This document shows positions 18,951 to 27,531 of a DNA stretch of 64,000 bases, piece by piece. The stretch comes from an uncultured Porphyromonadaceae bacterium (GTDB lineage Bacteria > Bacteroidota > Bacteroidia > Bacteroidales > Muribaculaceae). Both the position numbers and the translations under genes were made by a program. The DNA is taken from positions 1 to 64,000 of the forward strand of contig CAMWMD010000013.1 in the NCBI GenBank assembly GCA_947175265.1, in the 5' to 3' direction. The stretch's first letter is position 1. Every line of letters begins with the position of its first letter. Below the pieces are notes generated by a model that was not told the DNA's origin, did not search any database, and was given only the letters and a program-made list of their open reading frames with translations.

Positions 18951-19503
18951 AATTCAACTTGATTAAAGCAAACAGTGCATAGTTTATCATATCCATGTAG
19001 TTGGCTTCAACCCCCTCACTAATCAGTGTTTTTCCATTGTGATCTTCAATCTCTTTAGTCCTTAGCAACTTCTGTAGGATAATATCGGTGAAACTTGATA
19101 TCCTCATGAATCGCCAAGCCTCATCATAATCATGATTCTTATTATTCATTAATGAGGTTGCTGAATTGAGCGCCTCATCATATAATTTCAACGCTTCCTT
19201 TTTATCGATCTGCTCCCCCGCTCCAAGTTTCAGTTGGATCAACGATATGGCGCAATAGTTCACTATTCCTATAAATTCCGGCTCTATACCTTCATCAATT
19301 TTTGCCGCGCTCTCCCCCATTTCCTCAATTGAACGTATTCTCCTTGCCTTTATGTAGATTTGGTCTGTAAGGCTTGATGGGCGCATCACTCTCCATGATG
19401 TGCCGTAATCCTCCAGTTTCTTTTCAAAAATACCTCGACAGAGTGAAATCATCTCTGAGAATTCCTTATCCGTGTCGTGTACACTGTTATCTTTCTTTTC
19501 CAT
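18940..19503 (-). CDS. DUF1599 domain protein
   Basis: A 187-residue soluble protein with an internal repeat: LEDYGTSWRVMRPSSLTDQI near residue 28 is echoed by NHDYDEAWRFMRISSFTDII near 130. Such duplicated all-alpha domains define DUF1599, which I recall being likened to MazG-type nucleotide hydrolases; no activity can be claimed. An upstream Met at 19533 is in frame, but its codons coincide with a -7 element (TAAATTTG on the minus strand, 19528-19521), so the start at 19503 is preferred. It is translationally coupled to the DoxX-type gene. Confidence 0.83.
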   Translation of the reverse strand: MEKKDNSVHDTDKEFSEMISLCRGIFEKKLEDYGTSWRVMRPSSLTDQIYIKARRIRSIEEMGESAAKIDEGIEPEFIGIVNYCAISLIQLKLGAGEQIDKKEALKLYDEALNSATSLMNNKNHDYDEAWRFMRISSFTDIILQKLLRTKEIEDHNGKTLISEGVEANYMDMINYALFALIKLNYGK

Positions 19504-19609
19504 GTCATTGATTTTTTTTGCAAATTTAATCAATTAAGATAAAATATCGTTGAGAAGATAGATTATAGCGATTATTTTACTCAATTTTTGGTGAAATTTC
19601 AAATACCCT

Positions 19610-19641
19610 TTTGTTACTTTTATATTTAATTTCTAAATTTG
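19610..19641 (+). promoter_or_regulatory. promoter of the agmatine operon
   Basis: TTTG (19610-19613), 20 bases, TAAATTTG (19634-19641), followed by a leader of about 35 bases to the aguA start at 19681. Confidence 0.75.
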
Positions 19642-19680
19642 CATAATTGAAAATGTAATTCTCTCTCCTCAGATAAGTCT

Positions 19681-20724
19681 ATGAGAACATTACTCCCGGA
19701 ATGGGCTCCACAAGAAGCCATCCTTATGGCAATGCCATCTCCAGATACGGATTGGCTATATATTCTTGGTGAAGCGCGCCAACAGTATTTGACCATAATA
19801 AAATCGCTGACAGACGAAGGAGTGCGTGTAATCCTTTTATGTAAAGATAAAGTTGAGATCTCCGAGTTTCTGAGTTCATGTGACCAACGTTACCTGATTC
19901 TTCTTGAAGCAGATTACAATGACACATGGACAAGAGATTACGGCCCCATAGCCATAATAAAGGACGATAGGCTGAGGGCTTTGGATTTCGGTTTCAACGG
20001 TTGGGGTCTGAAATTCGCAAGCAATAAAGACAATCTTGTAAATCTTCGCCTCACCGAGAGATATGTGATTCTTCCGGAGACTTACAGGAATGAACGTTCT
20101 TTCGTGCTTGAGGGGGGGTCGATTGAAACTGACGGTGAGGGCACTTTACTCACCACTACCAAATGTCTTTGTTCACCCAACCGAAACGGTGGTCTGACGA
20201 AGGCTGAGGCAGAAAAAGAGCTGCGCAACCGTCTTGGCGTCTCTCATGTCCTCTTTCTTGACTACGGTGCATTGGAGGGAGATGACACTGATTCCCATAT
20301 CGACACACTCGCAAGAATCGCTCCCGAGAATACAATCCTTTTTACCGGATGCAGAAATTTGGATGACCCCCAGTTTGAAGATCTGATAAAGATGAGAGCC
20401 CAGTTATCTATGTTTCGTAATGCCGAGGGAATGCCTTTCAATCTTATAGAGTTGCCTCTGCCTGATGCGATATTTGATGAAAATGGAGAACGTCTTCCGG
20501 CAACCTATGCGAATTATCTGATTACAGATTCAGTTGTTTTCGTACCCACTTATAACCAGCCGGCAAACGACACACTTGCTATGCAGACTCTAAAAATCGC
20601 ATTCCCGGATCATAAGGTGATCGGTATAGATTGCAGAACGTTGATAAAACAGCATGGATCCCTTCATTGTGCCACCATGCAGATTCCAACAAATCTTTTT
20701 AATCCCGAAGTGTATGTTAAATGA
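19681..20724 (+). CDS. aguA: agmatine deiminase
   Basis: Converts agmatine to N-carbamoylputrescine and ammonia. The 347-residue product is a peptidylarginine-deiminase-fold enzyme with NDTWTRDYGPIAI near residue 80, VLEGGSIETDGEGTLLTT near 142, a DSHIDTLARI segment near 203 and the C-terminal catalytic cysteine in GSLHCATMQIP near 330. The next gene, overlapping by 11 bases, encodes the following enzyme of putrescine synthesis, which supports agmatine over free arginine as substrate. Confidence 0.95.
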   Translation: MRTLLPEWAPQEAILMAMPSPDTDWLYILGEARQQYLTIIKSLTDEGVRVILLCKDKVEISEFLSSCDQRYLILLEADYNDTWTRDYGPIAIIKDDRLRALDFGFNGWGLKFASNKDNLVNLRLTERYVILPETYRNERSFVLEGGSIETDGEGTLLTTTKCLCSPNRNGGLTKAEAEKELRNRLGVSHVLFLDYGALEGDDTDSHIDTLARIAPENTILFTGCRNLDDPQFEDLIKMRAQLSMFRNAEGMPFNLIELPLPDAIFDENGERLPATYANYLITDSVVFVPTYNQPANDTLAMQTLKIAFPDHKVIGIDCRTLIKQHGSLHCATMQIPTNLFNPEVYVK

Positions 20725-21676
20725 TTATAATCAGCCTGAGGAAACAGGCAATGTGGAAAGTGAATCATCCTTCCAGGAAAAAATTGAATCTTCAGGGAAT
20801 TCCCTAAAAGTAGGTATTGTACAACATTCCTTCAGCACCGACATCAATGTAAATCGACAGAGGAATCTTGCCGCGATACAGAATCTCGCCGCGGAAGGTG
20901 CTCAACTGATAGTACTTTCCGAGTTACATGATTCGCTATACTTTTGCCAGAGTGAAGACGTCAATAACTTTAAATATGCAGTTAAACTTGACGACTTCAT
21001 AAAAGTTTATTCTAAAGCGGCATCTGAGAACAATGTAGTGTTGGTGGGAAGTTCATTCGAACGACGCGCACCCGGACTCTATCACAACACTGCATTGGTA
21101 TTTGATTCCGACGGATCGGTTGCCGGGAAATATCGAAAAATGCACATCCCTGATGATCCGGGCTTTTATGAGAAATTTTATTTTGCCCCCGGTGATCTCG
21201 GGTTCGAACCTATACAGACATCATTAGGCAAGTTAGGAGTGCTCGTATGTTGGGACCAATGGTATCCTGAAGCAGCGCGCCTGATGGCGCTCAAAGGAGC
21301 GGAAGTATTGATCTATCCCACTGCCATAGGATGGAATCCTGATGATCCTCAAGATGAAAAAAACAGACAGAGGGATGCATGGATCACAATTCAACGCAGT
21401 CACGCTGTCGCTAACGGTTTGCCTGTAATCAGCGTCAACAGATGTGGATTTGAGGAAGATTTATCAGGACAGACCTCAGGAATTGATTTCTGGGGTTCAA
21501 GTTTCGTGGCTGGCCCACAGGGTGAGATATTGTATATGGCACCCGAGGAACTACAAGAAGAGGTGATTGTGAATATTGACCGTGACAGAACCGAAAATGT
21601 GAGGAACTGGTGGCCATTTTTGCGCGACCGTAGAATTGACGCTTATAAAGGTATTTCTTCAAGGTTTCTTGATTGA
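20714..21676 (+). CDS. aguB: N-carbamoylputrescine amidohydrolase
   Basis: Nitrilase-superfamily enzyme giving putrescine, carbon dioxide and ammonia. The catalytic triad is visible: Glu in VLSELHDSLYF near residue 72, Lys in AGKYRKMHIPDDPGF near 145 and Cys in LVCWDQWYPEAARL near 178. The start is the ATG at 20714, overlapping the end of aguA; the product is then 320 residues, with about 30 N-terminal residues (acidic, Ser/Glu-rich) before the conserved LKVGIVQHS. A longer in-frame start at 20654 lies deep inside aguA and is unlikely. Confidence 0.94.
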   Translation: MLNDYNQPEETGNVESESSFQEKIESSGNSLKVGIVQHSFSTDINVNRQRNLAAIQNLAAEGAQLIVLSELHDSLYFCQSEDVNNFKYAVKLDDFIKVYSKAASENNVVLVGSSFERRAPGLYHNTALVFDSDGSVAGKYRKMHIPDDPGFYEKFYFAPGDLGFEPIQTSLGKLGVLVCWDQWYPEAARLMALKGAEVLIYPTAIGWNPDDPQDEKNRQRDAWITIQRSHAVANGLPVISVNRCGFEEDLSGQTSGIDFWGSSFVAGPQGEILYMAPEELQEEVIVNIDRDRTENVRNWWPFLRDRRIDAYKGISSRFLD

Positions 21677-21683
21677 TATTCCC

Positions 21684-21727
21684 ATAAAGAATGGCTTAAG
21701 GAAACTTTTCTTCAAGCCATTCTTTAT
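21684..21727. terminator. shared terminator at the aguB / helicase junction
   Basis: ATAAAGAATGGCTT (21684-21697) and AAGCCATTCTTTAT (21714-21727) form a perfect 14-bp stem. The right arm is the coding sequence for the last residues of the leftward helicase, and the left arm is its inverted copy just past the stop codon. The T tract is weak on both sides (ATATTTC on the plus strand). Confidence 0.65.
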
Positions 21728-23666
21728 ATTTCTGAGCCTCCTCTTCCATCCCGGCTTTTTCATAAAGGTCAATAATTTTTAATACTGGCTCTTTTGCATT
21801 CTTGTCTTTTTTCATGGCAGAAGTGTAAGACAAAACGGCTCCAGCCAAGTCATTCTCATTTTCGTGGAGCATACCTTTCAGCATCATGCACCTGAACATT
21901 GATTTTTTATCTTTTTTGACAACTTCATCAAGAATCTTCAATGCCTCTTTCGCATTACCCTCCGCTATCAGACATTCTGCGATTCCTATCCTGGCACTCA
22001 TGTTTTCACTATCGATGCTATATGCTTTGGAAAAATAATACTTTGACATCGCAATATCCTCCTTTGAGGCAATTGCCATTTCACAAAACTCATTTGAAAG
22101 ATTTTTAAGTTCTTCTTTCTGTCTTTTCAACTCACTTTCCAGTTGACTTATTATAGATAGTTTGCCTGAGATAAATCTTCTAACCGATTCAGCAGAAAGA
22201 CCACCTGTCAACTCATGAATTTCCCACAAGAGTTCAATTGAATCCTTGAAATTCCTCTCGCCGAATTTCTCCTTTGCCTCCTTACTGAGTCTGGATGCTT
22301 TTGCCCTCCTCAACACCATTTCGGTCTGCTGAGTATCATTAAAACCCTTACTGAAAGACCTCGCACCCTTACTCACTATCACATCCCCTCTTTTGATTGG
22401 ATTAATAAACTGAATACCCTCCAACGTGCGGCATCGGCTCAACGCCACATAAGTCTGACCGGCTGAGAATGCCCCGGCCCCCATATCGATTGCCACATTA
22501 TTGAAAGTCAATCCCTGACTTTTATGAATTGTCAAAGCCCATGCTGCCCTTAGAGGAAATTGCACGAAAGTTCCCAATATTTCTTCCTTTACTTTCTTCT
22601 CTTTTTCATCGTACGTATAGGTGATATTGCTCCATATTTCCCTTTCAACCTTTTCCTCATTACCATTCTCCAATTTTACAGTTATCGATGTCTGACTGAT
22701 CTCAGTAATTTTTGCAAGAGTACCATTGACCCATCTTCTATCTTTGTCATTTCGGATCAACATTACCTGTGCATCTTTTTTCAATACAAGATTAAGATCT
22801 GTAGGGAGAAGTTTTTCCGGGAAATCATCATTTATCTCTCCTTTGAAAATGAATTCCTCACCCGGCAACGATTCCATTTTGTCTCTATTTATATTAGATG
22901 CGATATCTCTTCTTGAGGTCAGGGTTATACCGAAATCAGCATCGGATATATCTTCACATTTTTTATTTATGACATTTCTGTTCAATAGGGCCACATCTTC
23001 ATAAGTTACACTATTGTTCCTTACTCTGTCAAGTATACCTATGAATGAAGGATCTGATTGCCGATAAATTTTCTTTAACTCAATTGAAACTAAATTTGTA
23101 GAATTATATGCTTTGGCATTAAAGAAAAAGAAATCGTCGTAATACTTTGAAAGTATCAATCTTGTGTCGGCATTCACCACCGGTTCAAGTTGAAATATGT
23201 CTCCGACGAGGAGCAATTGTACTCCTCCAAAAGGCTTTCCACGTCTTCCGGTGACACCTCTAAGCACCCTGTCGATAAAATCTATCATGTCAGGTCTCAC
23301 CATAGAGACTTCATCAATTATGATAAGTTCAAGTTCCCTCAATAATTTTCTTTTCTGACGGGAAAACTTTTGAGTCTTCTTAAACGAGCCGACCGAATAA
23401 TCCGGGTCATCCGGTGGGACGGGTCTTAGAGGCATTTGAAAAAATGAATGAATCGTAACGCCACCGACATTTACTGCAGCCACACCTGTAGGAGCAAGAA
23501 CCACATATTTTTTCTGAAGATGTTGACACAAATATCGGAGGAACGTAGATTTACCGGTACCTGCCCTGCCTGTCAGGAATACATTTGCATTTGAATCCTT
23601 CAGAAGTCTGTAAGCCTGCTGAAATTCTTCGTTCTCAAGATCTATCTCTGTGGTTCGATTAGTCAT
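21696..23666 (-). CDS. PIF1/RecD-like superfamily 1 helicase with C-terminal TPR region
   Basis: A 656-residue protein. The helicase core has Walker A LTGRAGTGKSTFLR near residue 32, Walker B LELIIIDEVSM near 93, GDIFQLEPV near 150, the UvrD/RecD-type motif ALTIHKSQGLTFNNVAID near 378 and YVALSRCRTLEGI near 405, so an active 5'-3' DNA helicase is likely. After about residue 520 there is a coiled-coil stretch and then tetratricopeptide-like repeats (YYFSKAYSIDSEN, LKGMLHENENDLAGAVLSY) to the C-terminus. Helicases of this kind occur alone in Bacteroidetes genomes. Role unknown; I see no adjacent nuclease. Confidence 0.85.
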   Translation of the reverse strand: MTNRTTEIDLENEEFQQAYRLLKDSNANVFLTGRAGTGKSTFLRYLCQHLQKKYVVLAPTGVAAVNVGGVTIHSFFQMPLRPVPPDDPDYSVGSFKKTQKFSRQKRKLLRELELIIIDEVSMVRPDMIDFIDRVLRGVTGRRGKPFGGVQLLLVGDIFQLEPVVNADTRLILSKYYDDFFFFNAKAYNSTNLVSIELKKIYRQSDPSFIGILDRVRNNSVTYEDVALLNRNVINKKCEDISDADFGITLTSRRDIASNINRDKMESLPGEEFIFKGEINDDFPEKLLPTDLNLVLKKDAQVMLIRNDKDRRWVNGTLAKITEISQTSITVKLENGNEEKVEREIWSNITYTYDEKEKKVKEEILGTFVQFPLRAAWALTIHKSQGLTFNNVAIDMGAGAFSAGQTYVALSRCRTLEGIQFINPIKRGDVIVSKGARSFSKGFNDTQQTEMVLRRAKASRLSKEAKEKFGERNFKDSIELLWEIHELTGGLSAESVRRFISGKLSIISQLESELKRQKEELKNLSNEFCEMAIASKEDIAMSKYYFSKAYSIDSENMSARIGIAECLIAEGNAKEALKILDEVVKKDKKSMFRCMMLKGMLHENENDLAGAVLSYTSAMKKDKNAKEPVLKIIDLYEKAGMEEEAQKYKEWLEEKFP

Positions 23667-23895
23667 TTTATATAATCTAAGTCCGATTTAAAATGACAAT
23701 AAAGTTATATAAAATTCTTTATTCTGAGAAATGATTATTTCAATTTATTTTTACTTTCATCCATTTTTTTAATAGGATGTTAGAAAATTGTATAACAGAT
23801 ACCGGTATATAAAAAAGATTTACTATCTTTGCATTTATAGGATAGATAAATACGCTTTTGGCGCGTCTATTGGACATATACAACTTTTATAAAAA

Positions 23896-24258
23896 ATGAA
23901 GAATCGATTAATCTCACTCATGAACTCGGGGATCACTCTTTACAGTATCCTCTTTCTCCTTATCGGTCTATTATCAGGTAGAATTGCAGGTCTTCTGAAT
24001 CTTTACTCGGTTGAAGTCGCTCTTAATCTTACTTCGGCAATCATCACATTCTTCTGGTTAGGCTGGTTCACTTACATGTTGATTTCAGGAAAGACGGTCA
24101 GAGAATTAACCCTCAGAGCCAGAATCACTTTGGAATCGACATGCTGGACCTTTTTTATAGCATGGGTATTTTTCGTACTTGGACCCATCGCCGCATTGAT
24201 CTGGATACCTTTCGCTATCTGGAATATCTACAGAAGCCTCCAGAATACAAATGAATGA
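23896..24258 (+). CDS. small three-helix membrane protein next to the SPFH gene
   Basis: A 120-residue protein with three to four hydrophobic segments (about 13-35, 45-65, 85-110). I do not recognise the family. It lies 43 bases upstream of the SPFH gene on the same strand, suggesting a shared transcript and possibly a membrane partner. A -7-like TATCTTTG is at 23824-23831 with a leader of about 60 bases before the ATG. Confidence 0.6.
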   Translation: MKNRLISLMNSGITLYSILFLLIGLLSGRIAGLLNLYSVEVALNLTSAIITFFWLGWFTYMLISGKTVRELTLRARITLESTCWTFFIAWVFFVLGPIAALIWIPFAIWNIYRSLQNTNE

Positions 24259-24301
24259 GTTTATTTTTACCGACTTCATTTTTTGAATAAAAATTCATAA
24301 T

Positions 24302-25240
24302 ATGGAAAAGAACCAGAATCATGAATATGAATATGGCGGCCTTTGTATAAATGGATTCGCAATGATCTTTTTTACATTTATACTCATTCCGCTATTGATA
24401 GTAGTTACACTAATGCTCGGAGGTGAGGATCATCTTCTCATAACCATCCCTGTTAGTGTTGTCCTTTTTATAGTGTTCATTTTGGGATGTGTGGGTTACT
24501 TTGTTCAGGAACCGAACGAGGCACGTGTAATGATTTTCTTTGGAAAATATGCCGGCACATGTAAAAAGGTAGGTTACTTTTGGGTTAATCCTTTTCTGAA
24601 CAGGAATAAACTCTCCCTGCGCATCAGAAATATGGATATCGAGCCTATTAAAGTAAATGATAAGGTAGGCAATCCTGTATTGATCGGAATGGTATTGGTT
24701 TGGAAAATCAAAGATACATATAAAGTGGTGTTTGATCTTGATTCAAAGTCTTTGGGAGGTACGGGTAGCACTATAAATCAAGGGGCACTTGAAAAATTTG
24801 TCCGTATTCAGAGTGATGCCGCCTTAAGAGAAGTCACCGGACACTTTGCCTATGATCAGTCTGACGCGAATAATCCGGAAGAAGTTACTTTAAGGGATGG
24901 AGGAACTACCATAAATGAATTACTGGAGAAAAAGATTAATGAGCGACTCGCGATGGCCGGTTTGGAAGTTCTTGAGGCTCGTTTGAATTACCTCGCTTAT
25001 GCTCCCGAAATTGCTGCCGTGATGCTGCGCCGTCAGCAGGCTTCCGCAATAATTACGGCAAGAGAGAAAATTGTTGAGGGAGCTGTTTCAATGGTGGAGA
25101 TGGCTTTAGCAAGAATTGAAAAAAGCGACATGGTGAAACTTGACAACGAAAAGAAAGCAACCATGGTCAGCAATTTGCTCGTAGTCCTCTGCACAGATGA
25201 ACCCGTCACTCCCACATTGAATACCGGCACCTTGATTTAA
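24302..25240 (+). CDS. SPFH/band 7 domain membrane protein
   Basis: A 312-residue stomatin/prohibitin-type protein. Two hydrophobic segments (residues ~17-40 and ~48-68) are followed by the SPFH core: FVQEPNEARVMIFFGKYAGT near 70, then VGNPVLIGMVLVWKI near 118 and a long amphipathic helical region (LNYLAYAPEIAAVMLRRQQA near 228). Such proteins form large membrane-bound rings. Bacteroidetes members often stand beside small membrane or DNA-binding proteins; here the neighbour is the 120-residue membrane protein. Confidence 0.87.
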   Translation: MEKNQNHEYEYGGLCINGFAMIFFTFILIPLLIVVTLMLGGEDHLLITIPVSVVLFIVFILGCVGYFVQEPNEARVMIFFGKYAGTCKKVGYFWVNPFLNRNKLSLRIRNMDIEPIKVNDKVGNPVLIGMVLVWKIKDTYKVVFDLDSKSLGGTGSTINQGALEKFVRIQSDAALREVTGHFAYDQSDANNPEEVTLRDGGTTINELLEKKINERLAMAGLEVLEARLNYLAYAPEIAAVMLRRQQASAIITAREKIVEGAVSMVEMALARIEKSDMVKLDNEKKATMVSNLLVVLCTDEPVTPTLNTGTLI

Positions 25241-25262
25241 TGCACATTATTTTTCTTAAAAA

Positions 25263-25294
25263 TTTGCATTATCCGAAAAAATGACTTAACTTTG
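25263..25294 (+). promoter_or_regulatory. promoter of tRNA-Ala
   Basis: TTTG (25263-25266), 20 bases, TAACTTTG (25287-25294): a full-consensus Bacteroidetes promoter 12 bases before the tRNA 5' end. Confidence 0.8.
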
Positions 25295-25306
25295 CCTCTG
25301 TAAAAA

Positions 25307-25380
25307 GGGGCATTAGCTCATCTGGCTAGAGCGTTTGACTGGCAGTCAAGAGGTGACGAGTTCGAGTCTCGTATGCTCCA
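25307..25380 (+). tRNA. tRNA-Ala (anticodon GGC)
   Basis: A 74-base cloverleaf. The acceptor stem GGGGCAT/ATGCTCC carries the G3-U70 pair that identifies alanine tRNAs. The D arm is GCTC...GAGC, the anticodon loop CTGGCAG gives anticodon GGC, and the T arm is ACGAGTTCGAGTCTCGT. The discriminator is A73; CCA is not encoded (CAAA follows). A strong terminator lies just downstream. Confidence 0.95.
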
Positions 25381-25386
25381 CAAAAG

Positions 25387-25440
25387 ATAACTCACTTAAA
25401 GAAAGCAGTTTAGCAATAATCTTTAAGTGAGTTATTTTTA
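25387..25440 (+). terminator. terminator of tRNA-Ala
   Basis: ATAACTCACTTAAAG (25387-25401) pairs perfectly with CTTTAAGTGAGTTAT (25421-25435), followed by TTTTA. The remaining 207 bases to the next gene contain only a GGTAAAC direct repeat (25479 and 25490) and a likely -7 element, TAATTTCG, shortly before 25648. Confidence 0.88.
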
Positions 25441-25647
25441 TCCCTATAATTAATTATGTCGTCATCGGCATTATTTCGGGTAAACATAAGGTAAACTTTT
25501 AGGAAATATTAGATCTATGTTAGACTATTCTAAAAGATATAATTCCCAAATTATAGTAATATTTGTTAAAAGTTTAACCCTCCTCTTTATTGCTTAAGAT
25601 AATTATTATTAATTTCGTGGATTGATTTTTCACTTTTTAATCAGATT

Positions 25648-25977
25648 ATGCAATTTGACATTTTATCACTCCTCAATTATAAAGGATTACTGATAGGTAT
25701 ATTCACCTTTTTAATTATAGGTCTCTATCATCCTTTGGTAATAAAGGGAGAATACTATTTCGGCAGGAAAATTAGATGGTGTTTTTTAGTATCAGGTATC
25801 ATTTTCCTCGTTTGCTCCGTTCTCATTGATGATATGCTCATTTCATCACTTTTCGGTGTCGCTTCATTCAGTTCGTTCTGGAGTATAAAAGAGGTTGACG
25901 AGCAAGTTGAACGTGTCAGGAAAGGATGGTTTCCAGAGAATCCCAAAAGAGCAAAAAAAGAGATGGCAACTAAATGA
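25648..25977 (+). CDS. DUF4491 small membrane protein
   Basis: A 109-residue protein with three hydrophobic segments (about 12-32, 43-60, 65-80) and a charged C-terminal tail (EVDEQVERVRKGWFPENPKR). The sequence FLIIGLYHPLVIKGEYYFG followed by FLVSGIIFL is typical of DUF4491, a Bacteroidetes/Firmicutes family of unknown function. The last codons lie in the left arm of a terminator hairpin. Confidence 0.8.
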   Translation: MQFDILSLLNYKGLLIGIFTFLIIGLYHPLVIKGEYYFGRKIRWCFLVSGIIFLVCSVLIDDMLISSLFGVASFSSFWSIKEVDEQVERVRKGWFPENPKRAKKEMATK

Positions 25978-25990
25978 CAGTTGCCATCTC
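25960..25990. terminator. terminator spanning the DUF4491 stop codon
   Basis: GAGATGGCAACT (25960-25971, coding for the C-terminus of the DUF4491 protein) pairs with AGTTGCCATCTC (25979-25990); the stop codon is in the loop. On the minus strand the stem is followed by a run of seven Ts, making it a strong terminator for the convergent gene. The plus-strand T tract (CTTCTTAT) is weaker. Confidence 0.85.
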
Positions 25991-26021
25991 CTTCTTATAT
26001 ATTGTTGCAGCATTCCGTTCC

Positions 26022-26564
26022 TTAGTTCTGACCGAGGAGCGTCATGTGGTAACCGAGGTTATTCAGTTCAAGAGCAATACCCATAAGATAGAGTTGATGA
26101 AGGGCATCAACATAAGCAAGCGCAGCCTCTTTTGTACCCGGCTCAAGATTTGAATGATGAAGCGCATGGTATGCACGTGCTGCACATTCCCCTACGACCG
26201 ATGACATTTTCTCTGCTTCCTCTTCCGGAAGATTCAGCAATTCCTTCAGGATATAATCATCCATATTGTCGTAACCTTTCGCATCTCTCAATCCTTTATA
26301 CAATTGTTCCACTGTCTCCTTTGAGTATTTCTCCCAATCAACATCCCAATAGAAAGCAAAAGCCATACCTATAAACATCATCCAACCGAGAGAAACATTC
26401 GGATAATCGTTAAACTCCCTTATACCGTCAGGCAAGTATGCCTCCTCTACGGCATGCCACAAATCCTCAAGATCAGGGCACTCGGGTAATTTCTCATCTA
26501 CAAGTTTTTCACTTATAAGATACTGATGAAGATCTTTTGCAAGTTTAGTTTCAAACGCTGTCAT
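26022..26564 (-). CDS. uncharacterised helical protein
   Basis: A 180-residue soluble, mostly alpha-helical, acidic protein (about 40 Asp and Glu). I do not recognise the family. Distinctive stretches are YPNVSLGWMMFIGMAFAFYWDVDW near residue 58 and AARAYHALHHSNLEPG near 128; the paired His residues could bind metal, but that is speculation. There is no signal peptide. It stands alone between convergent and same-strand neighbours and is closed by the strong hairpin at 25960-25990. The start is the first ATG, at 26564. Confidence 0.6.
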   Translation of the reverse strand: MTAFETKLAKDLHQYLISEKLVDEKLPECPDLEDLWHAVEEAYLPDGIREFNDYPNVSLGWMMFIGMAFAFYWDVDWEKYSKETVEQLYKGLRDAKGYDNMDDYILKELLNLPEEEAEKMSSVVGECAARAYHALHHSNLEPGTKEAALAYVDALHQLYLMGIALELNNLGYHMTLLGQN

Positions 26565-26757
26565 TTTTTAATAATTAGATTATTGGTTTAAGGTGTAATG
26601 AGTGAAACCAAAACAACCTTTTAATATAAGAACAATCAAGTAACATAAAAGATTAACTGGCTTTACATCATTTTTAGCAATCGGAAAAATACTCCATCCA
26701 TAATTTATTTATAAAAGAAAGTAATCCCAAATCATGATTATACATATCAAGCGAGAT

Positions 26758-26804
26758 ATAAATGATGGAGGCATCTTCTATGTTAGTGCCTCCATCATTT
26801 ATAT
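26758..26804. terminator. long hairpin downstream of rpe
   Basis: ATAAATGATGGAGGCA (26758-26773) pairs perfectly with its inverted copy ending at about 26802; weaker pairing continues outward through GCGAGATATA and TATATCGCTCG. It lies about 35 bases after the rpe stop on the minus strand but has no clear T tract, so it may act as an RNA 3'-end stabiliser as well as a terminator. The rest of 26565-26839 shows nothing further. Confidence 0.6.
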
Positions 26805-26839
26805 ATATATCGCTCGACTAAAAAATTTTTACGTAACGA

Positions 26840-27484
26840 TTAAAGATTCTTTAATAGCCGTATCCTTTCTTTAGGATCAGGCGCACCGAATATGTAACTT
26901 CCTGCAACGAGTATATCAGCACCAGCCTCTGCAAGTTCTTTTCCCGTCTTATCATTTACTCCACCGTCAACTTCTATCAATGCTTTTGAACCTGACCGTT
27001 CTATAAGCCTTCGGAGATCTCCGGTTTTTTTAATTGTATTCCTGATGAAAGGCTGGCCACCGAATCCTGGATTGACAGACATCAACAGTACAAGATCCAC
27101 ATCCTGTATTATGTCTTCAAGCAGAGATACAGGAGTCGACGGATTCAAGGTGACACCGGCCTTCATACCTGCCTGATGTATTCTCGCAACCGTACTGTTA
27201 AGATGAGTGCAGGCCTCATAATGTACATTCATTAGCCATGCTCCCGAATCCCTTACCTGAGAAATCCACTTATCGGGTTCCACAATCATCAGATGCACAT
27301 CCAAAGGCTTCTCACATATTTTTGAAACCGCATCCATAACCGGGAATCCGAATGATATGTTTGGTACAAACACACCGTCCATGACATCGATATGCAGATA
27401 ATCAGCATCAGATGAATTAATCATCTCAATATCGGGGGTAAGATTTGCGAAATTTGCTGACAGCAAAGAGGGCGATACTTTCAT
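26840..27484 (-). CDS. rpe: ribulose-phosphate 3-epimerase
   Basis: Interconverts ribulose 5-phosphate and xylulose 5-phosphate in the pentose phosphate pathway. The 214-residue TIM barrel has all family motifs: SPSLLSANFANL at residue 4, LHIDVMDGVFVPNISFG near 31, DVHLMIVEPD near 62, LMSVNPGFGGQPF near 134 and IEVDGGVND near 170; the catalytic Asp pair and metal-binding His residues are present. It is the last gene of a probable five-gene leftward unit. Confidence 0.97.
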   Translation of the reverse strand: MKVSPSLLSANFANLTPDIEMINSSDADYLHIDVMDGVFVPNISFGFPVMDAVSKICEKPLDVHLMIVEPDKWISQVRDSGAWLMNVHYEACTHLNSTVARIHQAGMKAGVTLNPSTPVSLLEDIIQDVDLVLLMSVNPGFGGQPFIRNTIKKTGDLRRLIERSGSKALIEVDGGVNDKTGKELAEAGADILVAGSYIFGAPDPKERIRLLKNL

Positions 27485-27531
27485 TTCTTGATTTGAATTT
27501 TTTATATGACATCATGATTCCATTTCCGGAT

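Noticed and set aside
19504-19533. ATG at 19533 as the DUF1599 start
   Set aside because: Its codons include TAAATTTG, a likely -7 box, and encode an unconserved basic peptide.
26734-26874. A 46-codon plus-strand ORF across the hairpin behind rpe
   Set aside because: Most of its sequence is the inverted repeat itself and the end of rpe read backwards; no promoter is visible.
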